Assembly (NCBI RefSeq): GCF_028858535.1
Contig: NZ_JAPMOU010000011.1
Location: 62,001-126,000, forward strand
DNA: 64,000 bases
Direction: 5' to 3'
Source: Spartinivicinus poritis
GTDB lineage: Bacteria > Pseudomonadota > Gammaproteobacteria > Pseudomonadales > Zooshikellaceae
Of the stretch, positions 28,964 to 38,439 are shown in pieces (the first letter of the stretch is position 1; the number at the start of each line of letters is the position of its first letter). A program made the translations under genes and the position numbers. The notes under the pieces were generated by a model. That model was given only the letters and a program-made list of their open reading frames with translations. It was not told the DNA's origin and made no database searches.

Positions 28964-30232
28964 ATGAGTAACGCCAATAGGAAATCGATCTGGTCCTGGG
29001 CACTATATGACTGGGCCAACAGTGCCTTTGCAACAGTGGTTATGGCAGGCTTTTTCCCGATTTTCTTCAAGCAGTTCTGGTCATCGGGTGTGCCAGTGAC
29101 AGAGAGCACCTATCAACTCGGCATGATCAATTCTGTAGCCAGCCTGATAGTAGTGGCGATGTCTCCTATCCTCGGAGTAATTGCCGATCAACTGGGAAGA
29201 CGTAAAGGATTACTGTTGTTGTTTGCCTGTTTCGGTGCGGTAATGACTGGTGGGCTGTACTGGGTGGAAAAGGGAGAGTGGCAGGTGGCTGCTGCCTTAT
29301 ATGTCTGTGCATTGATTGGGTTTTCTAGCGCCAACCTATTCTACGATGCACTATTGCCAATCGTCTCACCGAGCGACTGGTTGGATAGGGTTTCGGCCTT
29401 GGGCTTTGCCCTCGGATATTTGGGGGGCGGGCTGCTATTCACGATGAACGTGTGGATGACTCTAAAACCAGAGGTCTTTGGTTTGGCAAATAGCGCCGAT
29501 GCAGTACAGTTGGCATTTTTGCTGACAGCACTTTGGTGGATACTGTTTAGTATGCCCTTGTGGCTGTTTGTTAAAGAGACTAACCAAACTCTATCGACAC
29601 CGCTAAAGTCATTAACTGGCGGGTTTAAACAGTTACGGCAGACATTGAGAAAAATACATCAATTGCCGCAAACTTATCGATTTCTAATTGCATATTGGTT
29701 ATATATCGATGGTGTTGATACCATTATTCGGATGGCAGTAGATTATGGGCTTGCCATTGGTCTAGATTCCAATGATTTGATCACCGCTCTGTTGTTGACC
29801 CAGTTCATAGGGTTTCCCGCCGCCCTGGTGTTTGGCAGGATCGGTGAACGATACAGTCCTCGCACAGCCATATTGTTGGCACTTACCGTTTATATAATGG
29901 TGACGCTTTACAGTATCTGGATGCACTCAGCCTGGCAGTTTTATCTACTGGCAGGAGTCATTGGATTAGTCCAAGGAGGTGTTCAGGCACTTAGCCGCTC
30001 GCTATATAGTCGTTTGATTCCAGTCAAGCAAACTGCCGAGTTCTTCGGTTTCTATAATATGCTGGGTAAATTTGCTGCGGTATTGGGCCCTATTCTTGTA
30101 GGCTGGGTAACCATCCTTTCGGGTAGCAACAGAATCGGCATTCTGTCGATATTATTGCTGTTTCTGCTTGGGGGGTATTTATTACTTCGGGTGGATGTGT
30201 CTAATGGGGAAAAGCAAGCTGCAAGATATTGA
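28964..30232 (+). CDS. UMF1-family MFS transporter
   Basis: A 422-residue, roughly 12-helix major-facilitator protein of the UMF1/Atg22-like group, identified from the N-terminal WSWALYDWANSAFATVVMAG motif and the cytoplasmic loop GVIADQLGRRKG. Substrates of bacterial UMF1 proteins are poorly known; amino-acid or metabolite efflux is proposed for relatives. By eye the gene is richer in G and C than its neighbours, hinting at a different origin. It stands alone. Confidence 0.88.
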   Translation: MSNANRKSIWSWALYDWANSAFATVVMAGFFPIFFKQFWSSGVPVTESTYQLGMINSVASLIVVAMSPILGVIADQLGRRKGLLLLFACFGAVMTGGLYWVEKGEWQVAAALYVCALIGFSSANLFYDALLPIVSPSDWLDRVSALGFALGYLGGGLLFTMNVWMTLKPEVFGLANSADAVQLAFLLTALWWILFSMPLWLFVKETNQTLSTPLKSLTGGFKQLRQTLRKIHQLPQTYRFLIAYWLYIDGVDTIIRMAVDYGLAIGLDSNDLITALLLTQFIGFPAALVFGRIGERYSPRTAILLALTVYIMVTLYSIWMHSAWQFYLLAGVIGLVQGGVQALSRSLYSRLIPVKQTAEFFGFYNMLGKFAAVLGPILVGWVTILSGSNRIGILSILLLFLLGGYLLLRVDVSNGEKQAARY

Positions 30233-30415
30233 GTTTTCTTTCTCTTTTCGTGTTTCTCTTAGGCAAGCAAACAGTATTTGCCAAAAAGTGAAAATACCTG
30301 CTCGGCCCTTTATGGAATTGTTGAGAATAATATTGATAAATTCGAGCAGGCAATTAATACTTTTTATAAATATATTCTTGAGGCAAGTATTTTGTAAAGA
30401 ATTTATTCCTTTCCT

Positions 30416-31492
30416 CTACCACGGAAAACTCCATTTCTGACTCACTGAATTATTACACCTCTTAAGGGTAACCTGTTTATGATAACCATTACCTGTTAGG
30501 CATGCACCAGTAAACTTATTCTTTATTTTAGAACCACGAATAATCCACTGACTACGCCTATCCCTATGGTTACAGGTAGTCACCCTAATACCATTTTTAT
30601 TGGTCAAACAGTAATTATGAGGTGTCTCAATAGAAGATGCTTTAGAAAATACCCAGCTTTGATTTGCTCGGCCATGACAGGGATACAAAATAACGGCTCT
30701 ATTTTCTCCTAGGCCTTTTTCAACATCCAGACAAAATTTATCATTCTTGACAGAGCCTCGTTCAGAGTTTCCAATCCCGTTCTCATGAACACTACCCTCT
30801 CTAGTCCTAATAACGTTTGAAAATTTTTGACACATACTACTAAGACTTGTCGATGAAATTGTTGCATCATATTTCTTTCCAGACAACGTCCCTTGAGGTA
30901 AAAAGAAAATGGCTTTACTGTAGGGCTGTCCCAAGCAGGTTGTTCTGTCATTATTCCATTCAGAATACTCAGTCCAATTAAACATACCTTCAGAAGATAT
31001 TCTATCACCTCTTGTTTTGATACTGCCTATTTTAAAAGAAGACCCTTTCGTTAAGTTTGTAACTGTGACGCTTAACCAGTGGTCATATTCATAGGCAACA
31101 TGAAACTGGTATTTATTATTTTCACTCCAATCAACATGAATACGACAGCCTTGACCAAAACTACTTTCCTCAAATTTAAGGCAATAGCTTCCTTTCGATC
31201 CTTTTTTCGATTCCACTGCATCCCAAACAGAAAATAAAAAGGTACGTTTCTTTCCTCCATTACTTTGAAAACCAGTATAAGCACCAGATGAGCTGCCAAC
31301 GATACCAAATTGGTTGGACCAAAATATATTGGACGAATAACCTGCATCTTTATTTATTTTAATGTCAAAATCAATAGATTCAAAACCACTGGTGGCGTTT
31401 GAAAATTGGTAGTAGGTATATGTTCCAGGAGTTTCACCTGCTGAAAATCCTAAGGAGGGTATGAGCATGAATATAAATATTAAAATTTTCAT
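30416..31492 (-). CDS. Secreted DUF3472 protein with ricin-type lectin domain
   Basis: About 358 residues from the ATG at 31492, which begins a signal peptide (MKILIFIFMLIPSLGFSAGE); the frame opens upstream only at a TTG. The N-terminal half has the DUF3472 pattern (SNIFWSNQFGIVGSSSGAYT, RTFLFSVWDAVE). The C-terminal 130 residues form a ricin-B-like beta-trefoil, with repeated CLDV-, CLTN-, CLTG-type starts and Q-x-W motifs (NQSWVF, SQWII, SQKWSF). It is probably an exported carbohydrate-binding protein, perhaps acting on a host or algal surface. Many cysteines suggest disulfides. Confidence 0.75.
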   Translation of the reverse strand: MKILIFIFMLIPSLGFSAGETPGTYTYYQFSNATSGFESIDFDIKINKDAGYSSNIFWSNQFGIVGSSSGAYTGFQSNGGKKRTFLFSVWDAVESKKGSKGSYCLKFEESSFGQGCRIHVDWSENNKYQFHVAYEYDHWLSVTVTNLTKGSSFKIGSIKTRGDRISSEGMFNWTEYSEWNNDRTTCLGQPYSKAIFFLPQGTLSGKKYDATISSTSLSSMCQKFSNVIRTREGSVHENGIGNSERGSVKNDKFCLDVEKGLGENRAVILYPCHGRANQSWVFSKASSIETPHNYCLTNKNGIRVTTCNHRDRRSQWIIRGSKIKNKFTGACLTGNGYHKQVTLKRCNNSVSQKWSFPW

Positions 31493-31544
31493 TGTATTTA
31501 ACCACCCATAATACCACTCTAACAACTACCGATTTAAATAATAA

Positions 31545-31967
31545 TTATGTGGAGGGTGAATCTAAACCCATTTTATACCTTACATACGTAGCTACAACCA
31601 TATCAGTCGATGGATTTGATTGTCCTAGTTCATTAAAAAGCACAACCGGCACCTTACTATTTAATAATTTTACTGTTTGTTTAATTTTTTGCTCTTGTGT
31701 AGAACGAAAGCTAACTGAATCTATTATTTTATTTGGAATACCTAACTGAGTTAATTGTTCAGATAGTTCCTGTGCGCGACGCCCTTCTTCCTCTGGACAA
31801 TTTAAAGGGGCCAAAATCATAACATGATTTGGTATTGTTTCATTAGGCATTACTACTGGAATGAATGCATTAGAATTATACCTGTCTGGCTCATCCCTAT
31901 AGGAATCCCAGTAATGATAAATACCACCTAAAAATAATATTAAAACAATAATTTTAAAAAATTTCAT
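31545..31967 (-). CDS. Small membrane-anchored protein, thioredoxin-fold-like
   Basis: A 140-residue protein with an N-terminal membrane helix (residues 3-20). The soluble part (MILAPLNCPEEEGRRAQELS, then LTQLGIPNKIIDSVSF and VPVVLFNELGQ) has the beta-alpha-beta rhythm of glutaredoxin-like proteins but only one cysteine at the site, so redox function is doubtful. It lies just upstream of the lectin gene on the same strand. Confidence 0.5.
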   Translation of the reverse strand: MKFFKIIVLILFLGGIYHYWDSYRDEPDRYNSNAFIPVVMPNETIPNHVMILAPLNCPEEEGRRAQELSEQLTQLGIPNKIIDSVSFRSTQEQKIKQTVKLLNSKVPVVLFNELGQSNPSTDMVVATYVRYKMGLDSPST

Positions 31968-32265
31968 ATCTTTAATCCAGTTACAACCTATAGAAATATA
32001 TTCTTTACTTACTCATTTCGTCTACTTATATTCCTGGTGCTTCATTGTTCGGCAACCTCACCGAATACCTCCTTCCATTGCAAGTTTATACCATTTGATC
32101 TTTACAGCTAAAAATGATTAATGGCAGGTATATAATTCGAAAAGTTTCTTATTAGCATTATAAGCCCTTTATAGCTGATTATACCTCTCCGGCGAGCATA
32201 TATAGAGCGAAAAAATTTTATAACTACACATATACATAGAAGAAGCGTTTAATCTGAAACTCTCA
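31968..32265. other. A/T-rich gap without recognisable feature
   Basis: I see no gene, repeat or convincing hairpin in this stretch between the 140-residue protein and the DUF3592 gene; it probably contains the promoter for the genes to its left. Confidence 0.4.
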
Positions 32266-32787
32266 TTAAACCATTTTAATCTTTTCTACAAGAAGAGAAT
32301 CACGTTTGGAAATTATTTCTATCACAACCGCTATAATCAAAAAAAGTATGAATAGTAGGGATATCAATATACCCTCTAACTGAGACATATTAAACCCCGC
32401 CACTACAACGGAATTTTCAGGATAGTTTGGATCATATTTAACTAATATCTTATCTGATGTCTGTAACTTCTTATAAATTTGTTTATGAACATCATAAAAG
32501 CTAGTATCACTGTAACCAAAAGCAAGCCGTTCTCTTTTATAAGTGAAACCATCTACTACATATTTATATTGTAGTTCAACCTTCCAGGTCAATTTTTCCC
32601 CTTCATCATCTTTATGTTTAATTTCAGTCAGTGTGCATTTTACAATAAGTCCTGGAGTTTCTTTCCAATTAAGAGCCTGCTGTCCCATATAGAAGTCATG
32701 AATTTTGTCGTAAACAAGCCATATTCCAATACAGCTAAAAATAAACAACATACATATAATAACTAATTTTGAAATTATTTTCTCCAT
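32266..32787 (-). CDS. DUF3592 membrane protein (copy 1)
   Basis: A 173-residue protein with membrane helices at about 5-26 and 135-158 and an external beta-rich domain between, containing RERLAFGYSDTSFYDVHKQI and ILVKYDPNYPENSVV. This is the DUF3592 pattern; function unknown. The next gene on the same strand is a clear paralogue, so the pair arose by tandem duplication. Confidence 0.75.
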   Translation of the reverse strand: MEKIISKLVIICMLFIFSCIGIWLVYDKIHDFYMGQQALNWKETPGLIVKCTLTEIKHKDDEGEKLTWKVELQYKYVVDGFTYKRERLAFGYSDTSFYDVHKQIYKKLQTSDKILVKYDPNYPENSVVVAGFNMSQLEGILISLLFILFLIIAVVIEIISKRDSLLVEKIKMV

Positions 32788-32845
32788 AAAGATCAGATAA
32801 CCACAAACAAACAGCCTTAATTTAACTATTTTTTAACAAACCTAG

Positions 32846-33331
32846 TTAATGAGAAATCATTTTAATTCCATGAAGAATTGAAAAATCATATTTAAAAAGA
32901 AAATACATAACAGTTCCACATATTGAACAGAACATCCATACAAAGCCAAACACCAATATAACCAAATTTGATCGAGTAAACCCTGTGACAACAGTGGAAT
33001 ATTCAGGATGGTTTGGATCATATTTAATCAGTAGAGAGTCTGATGTCTGCAGTTTATCATAAATAGCCTTGTGTTTTTCATAAAAACCACTGCCACCATA
33101 ACCAAATGCAAGCCGTTTTTCTGTAAAGGTTGAATTATTTACTACATATTGATAGCACAGCTCTACTTCCCAAACTTTTTTATCATCATGAGAATCTTCG
33201 ATGAGGTCGCATGTTAAGATATGTGCAGGAACTTTTGGCCAACTTATAGCCTCTTTTGCTCTATAAAAATTACGAACACCCCAAATAAAAAATGCGATTC
33301 CAACAAAAGTAAATATAAATAAAATTAGCAT
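32846..33331 (-). CDS. DUF3592 membrane protein (copy 2)
   Basis: A 161-residue paralogue of the preceding gene, sharing KRLAFGYGGSGFYEKHKAIY and LIKYDPNHPEYSTVV and the same two-helix layout. The 58-bp gap and common strand suggest one transcript. Both may sit in the inner membrane with the middle domain in the periplasm. Role unknown. Confidence 0.75.
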   Translation of the reverse strand: MLILFIFTFVGIAFFIWGVRNFYRAKEAISWPKVPAHILTCDLIEDSHDDKKVWEVELCYQYVVNNSTFTEKRLAFGYGGSGFYEKHKAIYDKLQTSDSLLIKYDPNHPEYSTVVTGFTRSNLVILVFGFVWMFCSICGTVMYFLFKYDFSILHGIKMISH

Positions 33332-33710
33332 GGTACTTTATAAATCACCTTAATATATCATTAATTTAATACTGTAGCTCACTACCAAGTTAAGCTTAGC
33401 TTTACGAAAAAATCAAAGACAAGGGATCATACTGAGTAAAAGTATATCACAACTACACTTTGTTCGGTCAATAATGTTTTAACTAATTTAATAAAAGGAA
33501 AGTGGCTATGTTATGTCCCTTCCCATTAAACAACTCAGAAGTGTATACCATAGAACAAATTTTGATTTACCACATCTTTATAAGACCAAAAGCTGTCTAA
33601 AGTATTTTTTGTAACGACTTCTTTTAACTACTGCTTTATTACCTATATACGAGTGACTTATTTAGCATGATAGTTTCTTAACTCTTATCCCTAGTACCTA
33701 GAGACATTCA

Positions 33711-33884
33711 ATGATCAGTGAAAAAATTACTCCTGCTACCTACTTGCCAAGGAGAGCCACTGGGTTTGCTGGCTTAGACCATAAGGAAAAGTTAATAATA
33801 ATGGCACTATCTTTAATTGCCTGTTTGTTTTCACCAGCGATTACAGAGGAGGTAACCATTCATACAAAAAAAGAACGTTGCTAA
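33711..33884 (+). CDS. Possible small protein (57 residues)
   Basis: An ATG at 33711 opens a 57-codon frame with one hydrophobic stretch (LIIMALSLIACLFSPAI). A weak purine-rich site (GAGA) precedes it. No homology recognised; it might be a small membrane peptide or chance. The flanks 33332-33710 and 33885-34140 hold nothing I can name, though 33890-34140 could be decayed coding sequence. Confidence 0.3.
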   Translation: MISEKITPATYLPRRATGFAGLDHKEKLIIMALSLIACLFSPAITEEVTIHTKKERC

Positions 33885-34140
33885 AGATTTCATATTTCTC
33901 TCCATCAACGTTTAATCCTATTAGTAATTAATTTTGCGCTGCTGTTTTTGATCCAACCTTTGAGAGGCCAGCTTACTTGCCTCAATAAGCATGTCTCTAT
34001 TGCCCATTTCTGATTTGGCCAATAAAGTTAATTGACTAACCTTTCAATGACCGGCGACTCTAATCAGGTCAAACTTATAGCAGCCAGAGTTCCTACTGTT
34101 GTATTTAACTGGATAGATTTCATTGCTGTTCTCCCTTGGA

Positions 34141-35103
34141 TTAGGCGCTTACTAGTTGTACGTCATAATCAAATATTTTTACTTCACCTGCTTTATTTAG
34201 GTGTACAAGCCATGCTTCATTAACAAGCATATTGACTTCATTCCCTTCCATTGGTGAGTCTTCAAATGTTTCGGCTATCAACCTGATTCGCAGATTAACT
34301 TTATAGTCATCACCAAATTGATGTACTTCAATTTGCTCGACTTGATGATCGCAATTTGGTTTAAAGGTAGCTTTTGCGATCTCGTACCACTCGCAGAAAC
34401 CATCATGTCCATTAAACTGGCCATCAGGCATTTTCCAGTTTACATCTTCGGTTAAACCGGCGGTGAAGAAATCAGACTCAGCTGGTAATTGGTCAAATTC
34501 CTCAAACCAGTTTTTCACAAATTTTCGAATAGCATTGTCAGTAGAATGGCTAATCGCTTTAATTTTATTGGTTAACTTTAATGCATGCTCCATAGCACGC
34601 TGCTGCACATCTTCCAAGGTATTGTAGACATCAGGGATGTAAACCATGCTATGCGTATAGACTGGAGTGTGATAATTCATACCGGACAGATAGGCTGTTT
34701 GCTCCAAAGGGTGAAGCAGCTGCTCTATAGCGAAATGGTTATAGCCAAGTGGTTTGTAAGACTCATCTGGGCCGCCGACCGTAAAAGATAGAATAAACTC
34801 TTTACCTTTTAATTTGTCTCCTTTTGAGCCATAAGCAAAATTATAGGCAAAGACATCATCCATCCATTTTTTTAATAACGCAGGTATTGAATACCAGTAA
34901 AATGGAAACTGTAGAACAATGATGTCTGCCCCTAACAGGACTTCTTGTTCACCCTCTACATCTATTTGATAATCTGGATAAAGCATATCAAGTCGCCTTA
35001 TCTCAACATCATCAATAAATTGGCTTAACTGCGAAAGTATCACACTATTAGTGTTTGACTGCCCTAAATCAGGGTGACCAGATATCACTACCACCTTGCT
35101 CAT
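34141..35103 (-). CDS. Flavodoxin-fold NAD(P)H oxidoreductase fused to SnoaL-like domain
   Basis: A 320-residue two-domain protein. Residues 1-185 form an MdaB/KefF-type quinone reductase: VVVISGHPDLGQSNTNSVIL phosphate loop, then VLQFPFYWYSIPALLKKWMD and SFTVGGPDESY. Residues about 190-320 form an NTF2/SnoaL-like cone (NWKMPDGQFNGHDGFCEWYE). Start taken at 35103, where GGAG lies before the ATG. Such reductases perform two-electron reduction of quinones or enals using FMN. Divergent LysR gene at 35232 probably controls it. Confidence 0.85.
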   Translation of the reverse strand: MSKVVVISGHPDLGQSNTNSVILSQLSQFIDDVEIRRLDMLYPDYQIDVEGEQEVLLGADIIVLQFPFYWYSIPALLKKWMDDVFAYNFAYGSKGDKLKGKEFILSFTVGGPDESYKPLGYNHFAIEQLLHPLEQTAYLSGMNYHTPVYTHSMVYIPDVYNTLEDVQQRAMEHALKLTNKIKAISHSTDNAIRKFVKNWFEEFDQLPAESDFFTAGLTEDVNWKMPDGQFNGHDGFCEWYEIAKATFKPNCDHQVEQIEVHQFGDDYKVNLRIRLIAETFEDSPMEGNEVNMLVNEAWLVHLNKAGEVKIFDYDVQLVSA

Positions 35104-35231
35104 AAACACTCCACTTCGTTTGGTAACTCTCTATAGCAACAGTGCTTGTAGTCTAGGCTAGATTATTGATTAATTTTAGTATATTAATAACTAATAGATA
35201 GTTAGGTAATTTCAAACAATAAAGCTAAGTT

Positions 35232-36143
35232 ATGAAAGGAACGACTTTCAATCAGTTGACAATTTTTCAGACAATTGTCAAAGAGGGTAGCATTCGAGGT
35301 GCTGCCAGAAAGCTGGAGATGGCACCACCTTCAGTCAGCCAATCTCTAAAGCAACTAGAGAGTCATCTGGGACTGCCCTTGTTCAGCCGTAGTACCAGAC
35401 GCATTGACCTCACTGATGCTGGTAAGCTTCTCTATGAACGAATCTCAGAATCTATAAACACATTAGAGTTTGCGCTTGAAAGTGTTCAGAATCTTGGTGA
35501 AATACCTTCAGGTAAAGTAAGGCTAACTTTGCCTAGATTTGCTTATCAGTTTTTCCTGCGCCCAATCTATTCAGAATTTTGCAGGCTTTACCCAGCAGTC
35601 CAATTAGAAATTTCAGTATCAGATGAAACAATAAATATTATTAGTGAAGGTATAGATCTAGGTATTCGCTTTGGAGATCGGATCGAACCAGGCATGGTTG
35701 CTAAAAAAATTACCCCCCAGATGAAAGAGGCACTTTTTGCTTCAAAGGAATATATTCAGAAGCATGGCAAGCCTAAAACCCTAGATGAGCTAAAGCAGCA
35801 CAAATTAATTCAATACCGTTTTATTGCCTCAAACCAGCTAGCCCCACTGATTCTTCAACAGCGGGGCCAAGAGATCATTGTAGACATGCCTAACAGAATG
35901 ATTGTTAATGATACTGATTTAATGGTTGATGCGGCTGAAAAGGGTTTGGGTATTGGACGTATAGTGACTCCGATGATTTCAGAAAAATTAGCTTCTGGCA
36001 AACTGATACCAATATTGGAAAAGCATTGGCAGCCTTACCCAGGTTTATATCTTTATTTTCTTCAGAATAGCCAAAAAGCCAAACGGCTAAGAGTATTTAT
36101 CGACTTCTTAATTGATAAAGGGCGCTTACAGCAAGAAACGTAA
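35232..36143 (+). CDS. LysR-family transcriptional regulator
   Basis: A 303-residue LysR protein: N-terminal winged helix (FQTIVKEGSIRGAARKLEMA, then PPSVSQSLKQLESHLGLPLF) and an effector domain of the CrgA/DmlR-like class. It is divergent from the reductase gene with a 128-bp gap. That gap contains AACTATAGATAGTT-like dyad sequence near 35190-35206 that could be the operator, by inference from LysR practice. Confidence 0.9.
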   Translation: MKGTTFNQLTIFQTIVKEGSIRGAARKLEMAPPSVSQSLKQLESHLGLPLFSRSTRRIDLTDAGKLLYERISESINTLEFALESVQNLGEIPSGKVRLTLPRFAYQFFLRPIYSEFCRLYPAVQLEISVSDETINIISEGIDLGIRFGDRIEPGMVAKKITPQMKEALFASKEYIQKHGKPKTLDELKQHKLIQYRFIASNQLAPLILQQRGQEIIVDMPNRMIVNDTDLMVDAAEKGLGIGRIVTPMISEKLASGKLIPILEKHWQPYPGLYLYFLQNSQKAKRLRVFIDFLIDKGRLQQET

Positions 36144-36219
36144 TATCAATTAAATACCTAATAGGTAGAATGAGCTGTTGAAAGGAGTCATTCTACCCAT
36201 TCATACGACTAAACCTTAG

Positions 36220-36780
36220 CTATATCGTAGGACCCGGTTCAAAAGGAATTTCTTCATAGGTTAATCTTTTTTCTCTTGCCTCAGCAATTTCACAATCGGA
36301 TACAACTCCTCCCCCCAGCTTAAAAATCTCCCCTTTTAGGGTTGCTGGGTAGAGTGTATATGAATTACCATTGGGATCTTTTACTTCCCAAGACTCAGCC
36401 TGAACAAATACCTTTTTATCACAAAAACCTGATGTCTCAGCCTCATCTGCAAGCGCAGAAACAATACCTAATGTTGCAATATTTTTTTGTTTGGCAATTT
36501 CATAAACAATCCCAATACCACATGATGTAGCACCTGCAGAAACCACTAATTTATCAGCACCACCATGTTTTTCAATCGCTTCATCTAAAAGTTGATTTAA
36601 CATTTGCACCAAGTGCTCAGGGTCTTTATAGCCTTTTCCTGAATAACCCATGAATACCAAACTGTACCTGTTGGCACAAAAGTCGCTAATCTCAGCTTGT
36701 ACTGAGTCTTTAGGCTGAGTTACAACGTCATTAAGTAAAGGAACAGTGCAAGTTGTAGATGTTGATACACTATTTATCAT
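36220..36780 (-). CDS. Hypothetical Rossmann-like protein (possible SLOG relation)
   Basis: A 186-residue cytoplasmic protein that I cannot place firmly. LVFMGYSGKGYKDPEHLVQM, LVVSAGATSCGIGIVYEIAK and IATLGIVSALADEAE suggest an alpha/beta nucleotide-binding fold reminiscent of SLOG/LOG proteins, but the canonical PGGxGTxxE motif is absent. A GATAATGATTA sequence at 36794-36804 just upstream resembles half a Fur site. Confidence 0.55.
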   Translation of the reverse strand: MINSVSTSTTCTVPLLNDVVTQPKDSVQAEISDFCANRYSLVFMGYSGKGYKDPEHLVQMLNQLLDEAIEKHGGADKLVVSAGATSCGIGIVYEIAKQKNIATLGIVSALADEAETSGFCDKKVFVQAESWEVKDPNGNSYTLYPATLKGEIFKLGGGVVSDCEIAEAREKRLTYEEIPFEPGPTI

Positions 36781-36793
36781 GAACCGAATTCCT

Positions 36794-37019
36794 GATAATG
36801 ATTACGAAGGTTAGCCACTGTAAAATGGTTTTATATATAATAAGGTGAAAGCATTATAGGTTGTTTATATACTGGTTGTATTTTTTTATTCGATAGAATA
36901 AATAGCTTTCATGTATATTGATGATCATTTAAGCATAGTTCACCATAACTAAAAAAGTTAATCAAACAGTATTGCATGTGTCATTATTAAATCACGTCAA
37001 ATATAACTGATAATCATTA
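36794..37019. promoter_or_regulatory. Two Fur-like half sites in a divergent promoter region
   Basis: GATAATGATTA (36794-36804) and GATAATCATTA (37009-37019) each match one side of the Fur consensus GATAATGATAATCATTATC. They lie close to the starts of the divergent genes at 36780 and 37139, so iron-responsive control is possible. The region is very A/T rich, so chance matches are not excluded. No other feature is seen in 36781-37138. Confidence 0.35.
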
Positions 37020-37138
37020 CTAGTGTAAATATTGTAAAGCTTATGTATTGTAAATTATTCGTCAATATATACTTATTATTCTCTCAACATTAGAATTTAT
37101 TGTGCTTTTTAATACCTTATAAATTATTAGAGATAAAC

Positions 37139-38344
37139 ATGAGATTAAAATTTAAAATACTTACATGTATATCACCTTTATTTTTTGGCACCTCTATTTC
37201 TAACGCTATTGTTGATGGATATGAGTCAACTGAATCGCTACCATGGGTAGCAACATTGATTACTAATAAACAAGATGATGTATCAACAAGAGTTTTCTGT
37301 GGTGGAACACTCATTAACCAAGAATGGATTCTAACGGCTGCTCATTGCTTTAAGGGAGGAAAAATAAAAAAAGAAGACTTTAAAATAGCTTTAGGCAGTT
37401 TTGACCTAAATAAAGAAAATACTAACAAAATCCTTAAACTGTATGCTCCTCAACAAATTATTATACATCCAAATTTTAAAAAAGATGCCAAATATGTTGG
37501 TGAAGACTTTGTTCAAGATAGGAGTAAAGGTGTCCTTGATTACGACATTGCACTTGTAAAAATACCTGCTATAAACGACCATCAAACTATATCATTAAAT
37601 AACAGTAGTGCTTTTCAAGGTTCTCATCTTCGCGTAACAGGCTGGGGTTCAGATCAGGACTTTTTTATAACAACATCAAACGACCATGAAGGCAATGAAG
37701 TGCACTTTGTTAATCCTAAAATTTTTTCTGATAGGGTTTCAAAACGTAGATCACTTGATGTAGTCGTATTAGACCATGATAACTGCATTCAAAAACTAGC
37801 AACTCAAACTATTGTTGATAGGGATAAAGAACAATCATCACGATTCTTAAGCTATATGACACCGCTGAAAACTCTTAAAAATCATCTAGCTAAGGAGTTT
37901 GATGATAATAGGCAGGAAGGTGAAGAAAAAGGAAAAGAGCAAGTAAGAAATATGGTTATAGATTATTGTCTTTCTAATGGGGAAGAGCACACAACCAAAG
38001 GCAAGTGTTACATGAAGGCAGGATTCTCACATTATATATTTAATCTACTGGGATCACAAACACAATTATTGAGTGCCTTAGAAAATGAAATGACTGAAGG
38101 CACTGTGGAAAGATACTTAAGTGAGAATCAAATTTGTGCTATCAGGGATTCAAATTCCAGTCACTTTAATACTGCCCAATCAGTAACAGGACCTGGTGAT
38201 AGCGGTGGCCCATTATTTAATCCTGAAACTAATACTCTCTATGGTGTAGTAAGTTTTCATCGCCCCTATGGAGAAGACAAAGCAATGATTTATATAAAAG
38301 TTAATGCATTTTCAGACTGGATAAATGCAATAATAAATCAATAG
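37139..38344 (+). CDS. Trypsin-like serine protease with large insertion
   Basis: About 401 residues from the ATG at 37139, chosen because it begins a signal peptide; the frame opens 13 codons earlier at a TTG. The peptide ends ISNA, and the next residues are IVDG, the mature N-terminus of S1 proteases, so removal of the signal alone would free Ile24. The triad is intact: H69 (LTAAHCF), D136 (DYDIALV) and S355 (GPGDSGGPLF). The D-to-S distance is about 219 residues against about 93 in chymotrypsin; the insert is charged and cysteine-bearing. Followed by a secreted partner candidate. Confidence 0.88.
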   Translation: MRLKFKILTCISPLFFGTSISNAIVDGYESTESLPWVATLITNKQDDVSTRVFCGGTLINQEWILTAAHCFKGGKIKKEDFKIALGSFDLNKENTNKILKLYAPQQIIIHPNFKKDAKYVGEDFVQDRSKGVLDYDIALVKIPAINDHQTISLNNSSAFQGSHLRVTGWGSDQDFFITTSNDHEGNEVHFVNPKIFSDRVSKRRSLDVVVLDHDNCIQKLATQTIVDRDKEQSSRFLSYMTPLKTLKNHLAKEFDDNRQEGEEKGKEQVRNMVIDYCLSNGEEHTTKGKCYMKAGFSHYIFNLLGSQTQLLSALENEMTEGTVERYLSENQICAIRDSNSSHFNTAQSVTGPGDSGGPLFNPETNTLYGVVSFHRPYGEDKAMIYIKVNAFSDWINAIINQ

Positions 38345-38439
38345 CAATTAATATGGCATTGCTGACAGGCTCTTTTTTGAGCAAAGATATTGACAGCTTT
38401 CTATAAAATTTCAAATAAATTAGCTGACTGGAGTTTTTA

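Noticed and set aside
30168-30440. Plus-strand 90-codon frame after the UMF1 transporter
   Set aside because: It begins inside the transporter gene in another frame and its composition is unlike a protein.
34032-34223. Plus-strand open frame overlapping the reductase gene end
   Set aside because: It is antisense to the well-supported minus-strand coding sequence over half its length and has no start signal.
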